NCBI GenBank assembly: GCA_002505805.1 | Contig: DAWB01000043.1 | Span: 5,787-10,790 of the forward strand | Source of the DNA: Methanosaeta sp. UBA80 | GTDB taxonomy: Archaea > Halobacteriota > Methanosarcinia > Methanotrichales > Methanotrichaceae | Reading direction: 5' to 3' | Length of the DNA: 5,004 bases | Part shown: piece by piece, positions 1 to 5,004 of the stretch | How positions within the stretch are numbered: the stretch's first letter is position 1 | Layout: the number at the start of each line of letters is the position of its first letter | The notes under the pieces: generated by a model | Database searches by the model: none | Told to the model about the DNA's origin: nothing | What the model saw: only the letters and a program-made list of their open reading frames with translations | Made by a program: the position numbers and the translations under genes

Positions 1-1
1 C

Positions 2-526
2 GATATATTCCAGATGGCCCGGGAGAAGGCGCCAAGCATCATATTCATAGACGAGATCGATGCCGTAGGGAGCATTCGCACCCATGACGGGACCACGGGG
101 AGTGCTGAGGTCAACCGCACCATGATGCAGCTTTTGGCGGAGATGGACGGCTTTAGAACCAGGGGCGACATCAAGATCATCGCCGCTACCAACCGGATCG
201 ATATCCTCGATCCGGCCCTGCTCCGCCCCGGCCGCTTCGACAGGATCATAGAGATCCCCATGCCCTCGACGGAAGCGCGGCTGAAGATATTGGAGATTCA
301 CTCCCGCAAGATGAAGAAGGAGGAGGATGTGGACCTCTTCGAGATCGCCAAAGAGACGGAAGAGGCAAGCGGTGCCGACATCAAGGCCATTGTGGTGGAG
401 GCGGGCATGAACGCCCTGCGCCGGGGTGCATCCGTGGTATCCAGAAGGGACTTCGATGCAGCGATCAGAAAGGTGCTGGGTGACGAGGTCCAGGGATCGG
501 AAGAGTCCATGAGGATGTTCTCTTAG
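2..526 (+). CDS. pan: Proteasome-activating nucleotidase (PAN), C-terminal part; 5' end outside window
   Basis: This is a AAA+ ATPase that unfolds substrates and feeds them into the archaeal 20S proteasome in the cytoplasm. The open frame runs in from the left edge (D-I-F-Q then M at base 14), so that Met is internal; 174 residues are visible. Counting from that Met, one sees Walker B (IIFIDE, 9-14), sensor 1 Asn60 in AATNR, the arginine fingers Arg71 and Arg74 in RPGRFDR, and the sensor-2 region SGADIKAI (119-126). Walker A, the pore loop, the OB domain and the coiled coil must lie upstream. The order of motifs and the [17 protein letters not shown] block match the PAN/Rpt family rather than Cdc48 or FtsH. 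The protein ends M-F-S, a form of the HbYX proteasome-docking tail with Phe in place of Tyr. A hairpin terminator follows 10 bases after the stop. An orphan Rpt-like ATPase is the only serious alternative. Confidence 0.93.
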   Translation, partial: DIFQMAREKAPSIIFIDEIDAVGSIRTHDGTTGSAEVNRTMMQLLAEMDGFRTRGDIKIIAATNRIDILDPALLRPGRFDRIIEIPMPSTEARLKILEIHSRKMKKEEDVDLFEIAKETEEASGADIKAIVVEAGMNALRRGASVVSRRDFDAAIRKVLGDEVQGSEESMRMFS

Positions 527-536
527 AGCTTTTCTT

Positions 537-563
537 GGGGCATGAGCCCCCTTTATTTTTTAT
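537..563 (+). terminator. Hairpin plus T-rich tail after pan
   Basis: A perfect 5-bp all-GC stem (GGGGC 537-541, GCCCC 546-550) closes a four-base loop and is followed directly by CTTTATTTTTTATT. It lies 10 bases after the pan stop. The T-rich tail alone would suit archaeal termination, and the hairpin makes it stronger. It separates pan from the mscS promoter downstream. Confidence 0.65.
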
Positions 564-581
564 TGGCATTCCTCCGACACC

Positions 582-600
582 ATGGTCAGTTATTGACCAT
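582..600. repeat. Perfect 7-bp palindrome in the pan-mscS gap
   Basis: ATGGTCA (582-588) and TGACCAT (594-600) are exact reverse complements around the five-base spacer GTTAT. The symmetry and about 12-base centre-to-centre spacing would fit a dimeric winged-helix or HTH operator; it could also form a small RNA hairpin. It lies about 100 bases before the mscS TATA box, far for a simple repressor site. The role is unknown. Confidence 0.5.
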
Positions 601-658
601 AAAATTAGTGAATGAGCACCTGCAAGTCTTTGTTTTCTCCCCGAAAGCACCTGTCAGG

Positions 659-692
659 CTGATCCTCTGATCTGTGATCCGCGCGTGATCCG
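659..692 (+). promoter_or_regulatory. Array of four TGATC-type direct repeats before the mscS promoter
   Basis: The hexamers CTGATC (659), CTGATC (667), GTGATC (674) and GTGATC (685) stand in the same orientation. The last two extend to an 8-bp direct repeat, GTGATCCG at 674-681 and 685-692, exactly 11 bases apart, about one turn of the helix. The array abuts the BRE at 692. This is the expected place for an activator or repressor site acting on the mscS promoter. The repeats are seen directly; their role as an operator is inferred. Confidence 0.45.
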
Positions 693-708
693 GAAACGTT
701 TAAATATA
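692..708 (+). promoter_or_regulatory. BRE/TATA promoter of mscS
   Basis: A purine-rich BRE-like element, GGAAACG (692-698), is joined to the TATA box TTTAAATATA (699-708). Archaeal transcription usually begins about 25-30 bases downstream of such a box. That places +1 at or next to the ATG at 729, so the transcript is probably leaderless. No Shine-Dalgarno sequence lies between the box and the start codon, which agrees. Confidence 0.75.
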
Positions 709-728
709 CTTTTTCTCTTTCAGCGGTG

Positions 729-1652
729 ATGAATCTTACAGCCATAGCCGGAATGGCCGATCCCCTTCGCCTGGCAAATTTAACTCAGCAGACTGTGGAT
801 TCATTGACCGGCAGGCACGTGGATCTGGTCTTCGTCCAGATGATAGCCAATGCTTTAAGTGAGATCGACGTAACATCTATTGTATTATATACTATACTAG
901 TTATATTAATAATTATTTTAACAAGATCGGCAGCCTGTATCGCCGACCGCATGCTGGTGAATTATTTCCCCACTGTAGCAGCCAAGATCCAGATGAAGAT
1001 GGACCAGACCATGCAGCTCATGATCCGCCGGCTGGCCTCGGCCACCATCTATGCTATCGGACTGATGCTGATCATCTACCAGATACCACAGCTTAGAAGC
1101 CTGGTCACTGCCGTCGTCGCCGGTGCAGGCATAGCCGGCCTGGCCATAGGCTATGCGGCCAAGGATTCTTTGGCCAATTTCACCTCCAGCATATTTATTG
1201 CCGTATTTCAGCCCTACCGGGTGGGCGATCTGGTGGACTTTCGGGGCGAGTACGGCCAGATAGAGGATCTGACCCTGCGTCACACGGTTATCAAGACCAC
1301 TGACAACAAGAGGATAATCGTACCCAACAGCATCATGAGCAACGAGCCAATCATAAACTGGTCCATCCATGAGCAGGAGATCTCCTGGGTGGTGGACTTC
1401 GACCTGGAAAAGGCATCGGACATAGACCGGGCCAGGGAGATCATAATCCAATCTGCCAGCAGCCACCCCATGGTGCTCAAGGACAGGCCCATGAGCGTTC
1501 AATTGGTCAGCTCCCAATACTCAGAGCTGATACTGCGGCTGGAGGTCGCCGTTCCAGGAAGGAATGTGGCCAAGGGCATAGGCTGCGATATCAGAGAGGC
1601 GGCGAAAAAACAGTTCGAGAAAGAGGGGATATCTCCAGCCTTAAGAGAATGA
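729..1652 (+). CDS. MscS-family small-conductance mechanosensitive ion channel
   Basis: This is a membrane channel that opens under tension to release solutes during hypo-osmotic shock. It has 307 residues, close to the 286 of E. coli MscS. Three hydrophobic segments are seen: TM1 about 49-66, TM2 102-119, and pore helix TM3 123-144 with the Gly/Ala-rich GAGIAGLAIGYAAKDSLAN. The beta domain follows (FQPYRVGDLVDF, about 160-171), then the MscS signature IIVPNSIMSNEPIINWS (196-212) and a C-terminal alpha/beta domain. In TM3 the second gate leucine of E. coli MscS (Leu109) appears to be Tyr142, followed by A-A-K-D. I chose ATG 729 because the TATA box predicts transcription starting there; a GTG directly before it (726) would add one residue. 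The roughly 48-residue N-terminal stretch before TM1 is soluble and not recognised. The TM1 coding stretch is strikingly AT-rich. Confidence 0.92.
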   Translation: MNLTAIAGMADPLRLANLTQQTVDSLTGRHVDLVFVQMIANALSEIDVTSIVLYTILVILIIILTRSAACIADRMLVNYFPTVAAKIQMKMDQTMQLMIRRLASATIYAIGLMLIIYQIPQLRSLVTAVVAGAGIAGLAIGYAAKDSLANFTSSIFIAVFQPYRVGDLVDFRGEYGQIEDLTLRHTVIKTTDNKRIIVPNSIMSNEPIINWSIHEQEISWVVDFDLEKASDIDRAREIIIQSASSHPMVLKDRPMSVQLVSSQYSELILRLEVAVPGRNVAKGIGCDIREAAKKQFEKEGISPALRE

Positions 1653-1747
1653 TGGGACATATTTCATTTAGCATTATTCACACCCTACTTTCGATGAATG
1701 GGCTAAGCTTCATAATCTTGTGCTTTGCATAGCTATATGAAATAAGC
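1653..1747. other. Intergenic stretch between mscS and the lipoprotein gene
   Basis: This stretch probably holds the end of the mscS transcript and the promoter of the lipoprotein gene. T-rich sequence at about 1658-1679 could act as an archaeal terminator, but there is no strong hairpin. The 8-bp palindrome ATAGCTAT (1729-1736) overlaps a TATA-like CTATATGA. That box is too close to the start codon to give a transcript containing the ribosome site at 1748. I see no clear TATA box further up, so the promoter is not assigned. Confidence 0.35.
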
Positions 1748-1754
1748 AGGAGGG
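1748..1754 (+). promoter_or_regulatory. Strong Shine-Dalgarno site of the lipoprotein gene
   Basis: AGGAGGG complements the conserved archaeal 16S rRNA tail and ends five bases before ATG 1760. It fixes the start of the lipoprotein gene and implies a leadered transcript, in contrast to the likely leaderless mscS just upstream. Confidence 0.85.
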
Positions 1755-1759
1755 TCAAT

Positions 1760-3121
1760 ATGAGAATAGCATCTTCTTATTTGATTGTGTTCTCAATTCT
1801 GCTGGCCTCGTGTGCCGCAGAGGATAGCCAATCCGGGCCGTGGGATGATGTTCAGGAATTGGATTCAAGCGGCCGACCTATCAGCAATTCATACAACCAG
1901 CCTATGGGCGATTCGTACAGCCAGCCTGTGGTCGAGCCATTTAACGACACCGAAGGCGAGCCATGGGAAGATGAGACAACAGATCGGGATTATGAAAGCC
2001 AAACATCTTCAGGTGACAATGCGATTTCCCTCTATGATACTTATTCCCAGATCCCCAATGCGCCGGAGACGACGAGCCTTGCATTTTCCGTATCGGATCT
2101 GGACGGGGACAAGGCAGCCGACCTTCTGGTCATGAACATCAGCGGCCAGGCGGAGACAGAAGACTTTAACTCCAGCATATCCGCTCTCAGCGGCGCAGAT
2201 GGCAGCATCCTGTGGCAGAAGGATTATCCCGGCTCGCTGGTCTATGCCATGACCGCAGGAGATCTCAATGGCGACGGCGGGGCCGATGTCATGGTGAACC
2301 AGGTCCTAGCCGGGCAGGAATTGAGCCTCTCCAGCAGCATTTCCGTTTTCGATGGATCCAACGGCGAAGAGATCTGGAGCCGCCCACAGAGCATGGCCAT
2401 GACTGTGGCCTATCCGGTGAAGGACAGAGACGGGGACGATGCGCCTGATATTGTGGTGCACACCTTCCATATAGACGGCATGAACGGCAGCCTGTCCACC
2501 CGCATTGCCAGAGTCAGCGGTGCCAGTGGCGTGGATATCGATCTAAAGGAATTTATCGGGGCCCTGGCCATCGAATATCCAGCGGGAAACCTCACTGCAG
2601 ATGCCGAGCAGGACAACATCATCGCCATCTACCAATTGAATGGAATCATGAGCGGCGAGCTGGAAGATGATCTCATAAACATCACCGCCACCAGGCTTGA
2701 GGCCATAGATGGAAAAGGCGGGGCAGAGCTCTGGGAGCAGAGCTTTGACGGCCCGGTTGCAGCCATCCCGTTGACGGACCTGACCGGAGACAGCATGGAT
2801 GAGCTGGCTGCCTATCTCATCAGATATGGTGAGGACGCATCAATCACCAATGATCTCGCCCTGCTGCAGGGATCCGACGGAGCCGTGCTCTGGCAAAAAA
2901 CCTTCCCCGGCTTCATGGCCATAGCCATGCCCGGAGCGGACCAGACCGGCGAGGGATTGAGGGACATGATCATCTACAAGGTAGAAGGATCGGAGGAGAT
3001 GGAGACGCTGGCAGTCAAGGGAGACGATGGAAGACAATTATGGAACAGGACGGGAATGATTTACATCCCCGCCGATCTCTGGGGCCAGGAGCTTTTATCC
3101 TTTTTGCCGGCATCACTCTGA
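1760..3121 (+). CDS. Predicted exported lipoprotein with a six-repeat VCBS/PQQ-like beta-propeller
   Basis: This 453-residue protein has no recognised name. A short hydrophobic signal ends in the lipobox L-A-S-C (15-18), so Cys18 is the likely lipidated residue and the protein should sit on the outer face of the membrane. Residues 19-105 are a low-complexity linker rich in Ser, Asp, Glu, Pro, Gln and Asn, with a duplicated SYxQP unit. Six repeats of about 55 residues follow. Each starts with a Ca-binding-type motif (DLDGDKAAD at 113, DLNGDGGAD at 168, DRDGDDAPD at 222, then weaker forms at 277, 340 and 394). Each then carries a G-x-x-G-x-x-x-W turn like that of PQQ propellers (for example DGSNGEEIW near 198). 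Seven N-glycosylation sequons (Asn62, 126, 137, 242, 277, 307, 429) suit an exposed protein. Binding or adhesion is a plausible role, but no catalytic residues are visible. Start set by the strong ribosome site. Confidence 0.85.
   Translation: MRIASSYLIVFSILLASCAAEDSQSGPWDDVQELDSSGRPISNSYNQPMGDSYSQPVVEPFNDTEGEPWEDETTDRDYESQTSSGDNAISLYDTYSQIPNAPETTSLAFSVSDLDGDKAADLLVMNISGQAETEDFNSSISALSGADGSILWQKDYPGSLVYAMTAGDLNGDGGADVMVNQVLAGQELSLSSSISVFDGSNGEEIWSRPQSMAMTVAYPVKDRDGDDAPDIVVHTFHIDGMNGSLSTRIARVSGASGVDIDLKEFIGALAIEYPAGNLTADAEQDNIIAIYQLNGIMSGELEDDLINITATRLEAIDGKGGAELWEQSFDGPVAAIPLTDLTGDSMDELAAYLIRYGEDASITNDLALLQGSDGAVLWQKTFPGFMAIAMPGADQTGEGLRDMIIYKVEGSEEMETLAVKGDDGRQLWNRTGMIYIPADLWGQELLSFLPASL
1886..1933 (+). 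repeat. Two tandem 24-base units in the lipoprotein linker
   Basis: Units 1886-1909 and 1910-1933 match at 19 of 24 bases and encode NSYNQPMG and DSYSQPVV. Four of the five differences are A/G transitions. It looks like a slippage-type duplication in the flexible linker between the lipid anchor and the propeller. A similar YSQ motif recurs at residues 95-97. Confidence 0.7.
2096..3043 (+). repeat. Six coding repeats of about 55 residues (propeller blades)
   Basis: The acidic motifs begin at bases 2096, 2261, 2423, 2588, 2777 and 2939, giving spacings of 55, 54, 55, 63 and 54 residues. Each is followed about 30-40 residues later by a G-x-x-G-x-x-x-W-type turn; repeat 3 has Asp in place of Trp. 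The first three copies keep the full DxDxDxxxD metal-ligand pattern, while the last three have lost some acidic ligands. Repeats of this period fit one four-stranded propeller blade each. Confidence 0.75.
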
Positions 3122-3159
3122 GATAGATGAATGTTATGCCGGCAATTCACAACTTTTTT
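3104..3159. terminator. Inverted repeat spanning the stop codons of two convergent genes
   Basis: TTGCCGGCAT (3104-3113) and ATGCCGGCAA (3136-3145) form a perfect 10-bp stem around a 22-base loop. The left arm is inside the lipoprotein gene, just before its stop. The right arm contains the last codons and stop of the hydrolase gene on the other strand. On the plus strand a run of six T follows at 3154-3159, which suits termination of the lipoprotein transcript. No T run follows on the minus strand. The structure is seen; the terminator function is inferred. Confidence 0.5.
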
Positions 3160-4054
3160 CCGGGCTTATTGAAAAACTCAATCCGTCAGTGGTTATTTTG
3201 ATTTCGCTGCAGGTGTCGGTGCGATAAACACTGGAGCCAGCGGCCTGCAGGTTGGAGAGCGTCCTTTCCGTGGGATAACCGTAGTAGTTTTCCTCTCCCA
3301 CGGAGATTATGCTGACGAGAGGCCTTACTTTCTCCAGGAATTCAGGGCCGGAAGCAGAGGTTCCTCCATGATGCCCCACCTTGAGGATCTGGCTGGAGAG
3401 ATTGCCGCCGGAGGAGATCAAGATGCCCTCCACCACCGTGTCTGCGTCTCCCATCAGGAGAAGTGAGATCCGGTCATAGGTTATGCGCAAAACCAGGGAG
3501 TTCTGGTTCATGTCCCCGGAGAGGGCTCTCACCACAATCGATTCCCAGGGATTTTTCATGGCTTTATTCCGGTTCAGCTTCGCCCCGTTGGAGATACCGC
3601 CCTGGGGCGGCCAGAGGACCTCGATCTTGAGGGCGGGATCAAGGTCTATCTCCTGGCCGGCGTATGCCGGAGAATAGGAGATGTTCTTTTTCTCGATCAA
3701 AGCTCTGAACCTCTTATAGATCAGAGAGGAATCATTTTCCCCGTTGTCTATGGCCTCGTTTACCGGAAGGTCCTCTAAAACGGCGATCAATCCGCCGATA
3801 TGATCGTCGTGAGGATGGGTCAGGATCAGAAGGTCCAGGCGGGATACATTCTGTGCTCTCAGATACTCTTCCAGCCGGGGGCCCATCTCCGGAGGACCGC
3901 CGTCGATTAAAAGGCTCTTATTTTTGAACTGGAGCAGGATGCTGTCTCCCTGGCCTACGTCAATGAAATGGGCCGTCAGGTTCTCGGCGGGTGATGCAGA
4001 CGGGGCTAAAGCAAATATGAAAAGGAAAAGCCCAATCCAGCCTGAGCCATTCAT
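3134..4054 (-). CDS. Secreted metallo-beta-lactamase-fold hydrolase, ComEC C-terminal-domain type
   Basis: This 306-residue protein has an N-terminal hydrophobic segment (about 6-22, ending SASPAEN) that looks like a signal peptide, followed by one MBL domain. Visible motifs are FIDVGQGDS (30-38), LIDGG (49-53), the metal site HPHDDH (80-85), NSLVLRI (185-191), GDAD (202-205) and GHHGG (227-231). This motif set is that of the soluble domain attached to the DNA-uptake channel ComEC; here no channel is present, so it is a stand-alone exported enzyme. A phosphodiesterase or nuclease activity is likely from the family, but the substrate is unknown. Five or more sequons and two C-terminal cysteines (282, 302), possibly a disulfide, support an extracellular place. 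The signal's n-region lacks Lys or Arg, which is unusual. ATG 4054 is the only standard start after the in-frame stop at 4112-4114. It lies 79 bases after dnaJ on the same strand. Confidence 0.87.
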   Translation of the reverse strand: MNGSGWIGLFLFIFALAPSASPAENLTAHFIDVGQGDSILLQFKNKSLLIDGGPPEMGPRLEEYLRAQNVSRLDLLILTHPHDDHIGGLIAVLEDLPVNEAIDNGENDSSLIYKRFRALIEKKNISYSPAYAGQEIDLDPALKIEVLWPPQGGISNGAKLNRNKAMKNPWESIVVRALSGDMNQNSLVLRITYDRISLLLMGDADTVVEGILISSGGNLSSQILKVGHHGGTSASGPEFLEKVRPLVSIISVGEENYYGYPTERTLSNLQAAGSSVYRTDTCSEIKITTDGLSFSISPEKSCELPA

Positions 4055-4133
4055 GCCCGGCCCTATCGTCTGGATATAGAAATAAAGCTGCTGGCTGGAC
4101 TGCTGATGCGTTTATAGAAGAAAGGAAATTCGT
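4055..4133 (-). promoter_or_regulatory. dnaJ-hydrolase gap with possible terminator and TATA-like elements
   Basis: Read on the minus strand, a pyrimidine-rich stretch follows the dnaJ stop and could end its transcript. Two TATA-like elements lie in it: CTATAAA (4111-4117) and TTTATTTCTATA (about 4075-4086). Either could start the hydrolase transcript, the second nearly leaderless. Neither has a convincing BRE. The Shine-Dalgarno match before ATG 4054 is weak. Read-through from dnaJ is equally possible. Confidence 0.35.
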
Positions 4134-5004
4134 CTACTGCACTGCGCTCTTGACCTCATCCACGATCTTGTCGATGATGCTCTTCTCCTTCTCTTTTTCT
4201 TTTTCCGCCTTCTTGGCAGATCTCTGCTCCCCGAACTCCGCCGCCAGTTCCTCCAATAGCTGCCTCTGGCGATCGGTTAGAGCAGATGGGGTCTTGATAT
4301 TGACCTTAACATGCAGGTCCCCGGAGCCCATTCCCTGCAATCGGGGCATGCCCTTTCCCCTCAGCCGGAATATCGTCCCGGTCTGGGTTCCCGCCGGGAC
4401 CTTCATCTTGGCCCGGCCGGTGAGGGTGGGAACTTCTACTTCAGCTCCCAGAGCAGCCTCGGTGAAGCTGATTGGCTTCTCCAGTAAGAGATCGCTCTCC
4501 ACCCTCTGGAACTTGGGATGGGGCATGACGTTCATAACTACATAGAGATCGCCGCTCTCCGCCCCCTGGGCACCGGCGTCTCCCTGGCCTCGCAGCTTGA
4601 GATGCTGGCCGTCCTCCACCCCCGCCGGGATCTTGATGTTGATCTTGCGGGTCTTGCGAATTCTTCCTGATCCGCCGCAGTCTCCGCAGGGATTGGATAT
4701 GATCTGGCCCTTTCCGCCGCATTTGGGGCAGGGGGATGCCGTGACCATCTGGCCGAAGGGAGTGTTCTGAGCCCGGGTGATCTGGCCCGAGCCGTGGCAG
4801 TTGCCGCATACGCTTGGCGCCGTGCCCGGCTTGGCTCCGCTGCCCTGGCAGGTAGCGCAGTTCTCCGTGCGGGGAACCTCAATGGTCGACTCCAGGCCGG
4901 AGGCGGCCTGCTCCAGGGTGATGCTCACATCATAGCGCAGGTCCCGGCCACGCGCCGGGCCCCGGCTGCGGCCACCCCCTCCGAAGAACATATCGAAGAT
5001 GCTC
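4134..5004 (-). CDS. dnaJ: Chaperone protein DnaJ (Hsp40), lacking its N-terminus at the window edge
   Basis: DnaJ is the co-chaperone that delivers unfolded proteins to DnaK (Hsp70) and stimulates its ATPase in the cytoplasm. The frame is open to the right edge (S-I-F-D precede the Met at 4991), so the J-domain with its HPD motif lies outside and that Met is internal. Counting from it, one sees the end of the Gly/Phe region (FFGGGG), then the zinc domain with all four CxxCxGxG motifs intact (Cys45/48, 62/65, 88/91, 102/105). Two beta-rich substrate-binding domains follow (about 115-235, with LRGQGDAG and LRGKGMPRLQG). The protein ends in a Lys/Glu-rich tail, KAEKEKEKEK, followed by an amphipathic end. 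This is a full type-I bacterial-style DnaJ. dnaK and grpE would be expected upstream, beyond the right edge, by analogy with other methanogens. Confidence 0.95.
   Translation of the reverse strand, partial: SIFDMFFGGGGRSRGPARGRDLRYDVSITLEQAASGLESTIEVPRTENCATCQGSGAKPGTAPSVCGNCHGSGQITRAQNTPFGQMVTASPCPKCGGKGQIISNPCGDCGGSGRIRKTRKINIKIPAGVEDGQHLKLRGQGDAGAQGAESGDLYVVMNVMPHPKFQRVESDLLLEKPISFTEAALGAEVEVPTLTGRAKMKVPAGTQTGTIFRLRGKGMPRLQGMGSGDLHVKVNIKTPSALTDRQRQLLEELAAEFGEQRSAKKAEKEKEKEKSIIDKIVDEVKSAVQ

Noticed and set aside
465..650. 61-residue minus-strand frame across the pan stop and the gap
   Set aside because: It overlaps the pan coding end and the terminator hairpin, has no family resemblance, and is no longer than expected by chance in GC-rich DNA.
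918..1517. 199-residue open frame on the minus strand opposite mscS
   Set aside because: It lies wholly antisense to a well-supported channel gene, its sequence is rich in His, Asp and Gly with no recognisable domain, and it has no promoter or ribosome site of note. It is a shadow of codon bias.
1785..2135. 116-residue frame overlapping the start of the lipoprotein gene on the same strand
   Set aside because: It is a different frame of the lipoprotein coding sequence, which has the strong ribosome site, the signal peptide and the repeats. The Trp- and Arg-rich product is not protein-like.
4088..4108. CTGG/CTGC-rich short repeats between dnaJ and the hydrolase gene, considered as a hairpin
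   Set aside because: The units are direct, not inverted, so no stable stem forms; they look like simple low-complexity sequence.
4150..4545. 131-residue open frame on the plus strand opposite dnaJ
   Set aside because: It is the complement of conserved DnaJ coding sequence; its low-complexity start (Phe/Ser repeats) is only the reverse of the Lys/Glu tail.
1..5004. A defence island, mobile element or novel multi-gene cassette
   Set aside because: All five genes belong to housekeeping or envelope families with their own transcription units. No transposase, integrase, toxin-antitoxin pair, CRISPR repeat, tRNA or terminal repeats are visible.

Overview
The window looks like a piece of a methanogenic archaeon's chromosome, most likely from the Methanosarcinales and possibly Methanothrix-like; the genus is inference only. 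Four things point this way. The first gene is a proteasome-activating nucleotidase (PAN), an archaeal protein. The second gene has a BRE/TATA promoter about 30 bases before its start codon and no Shine-Dalgarno sequence. The third gene has a perfect AGGAGGG ribosome site. A bacterial-type DnaJ is present, which mesophilic methanogens are known to carry.

Layout, left to right. (1) Bases 2-526, plus strand: the C-terminal 174 residues of PAN, running in from outside the window and followed by a compact GC hairpin with a T-rich tail. (2) Bases 527-728: an intergenic region with a perfect 7-bp palindrome, four phased TGATC-type repeats and a clear BRE/TATA box. (3) Bases 729-1652, plus: a three-helix MscS-type mechanosensitive channel, probably read from a leaderless transcript. 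(4) Bases 1760-3121, plus: a predicted exported lipoprotein with a six-repeat beta-propeller that mixes Ca-binding (VCBS/FG-GAP-like) and PQQ-like blade motifs. (5) Bases 3134-4054, minus: a secreted metallo-beta-lactamase-fold hydrolase of the ComEC C-terminal type. It converges on the lipoprotein gene with only 12 bases between stop codons. A 10-bp inverted repeat spans both stops. (6) Bases 4134-5004, minus: DnaJ lacking its J-domain, which lies beyond the right edge.

How the genes relate. PAN and DnaJ are cytoplasmic protein quality control. Between them lie three envelope genes: a channel, a surface lipoprotein and an exported hydrolase. Nothing shows that these form one pathway. They occupy at least three transcription units: PAN ending at a terminator, mscS with its own promoter, and dnaJ followed by the hydrolase on the other strand. 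I see no mobile element, CRISPR array, tRNA or rRNA. I do not find a convincing new multi-gene system. The most interesting local signals are the repeat array and palindrome upstream of mscS, the hybrid propeller lipoprotein, the inverted repeat shared by two convergent genes, and the Phe-for-Tyr variant of PAN's proteasome-docking tail.
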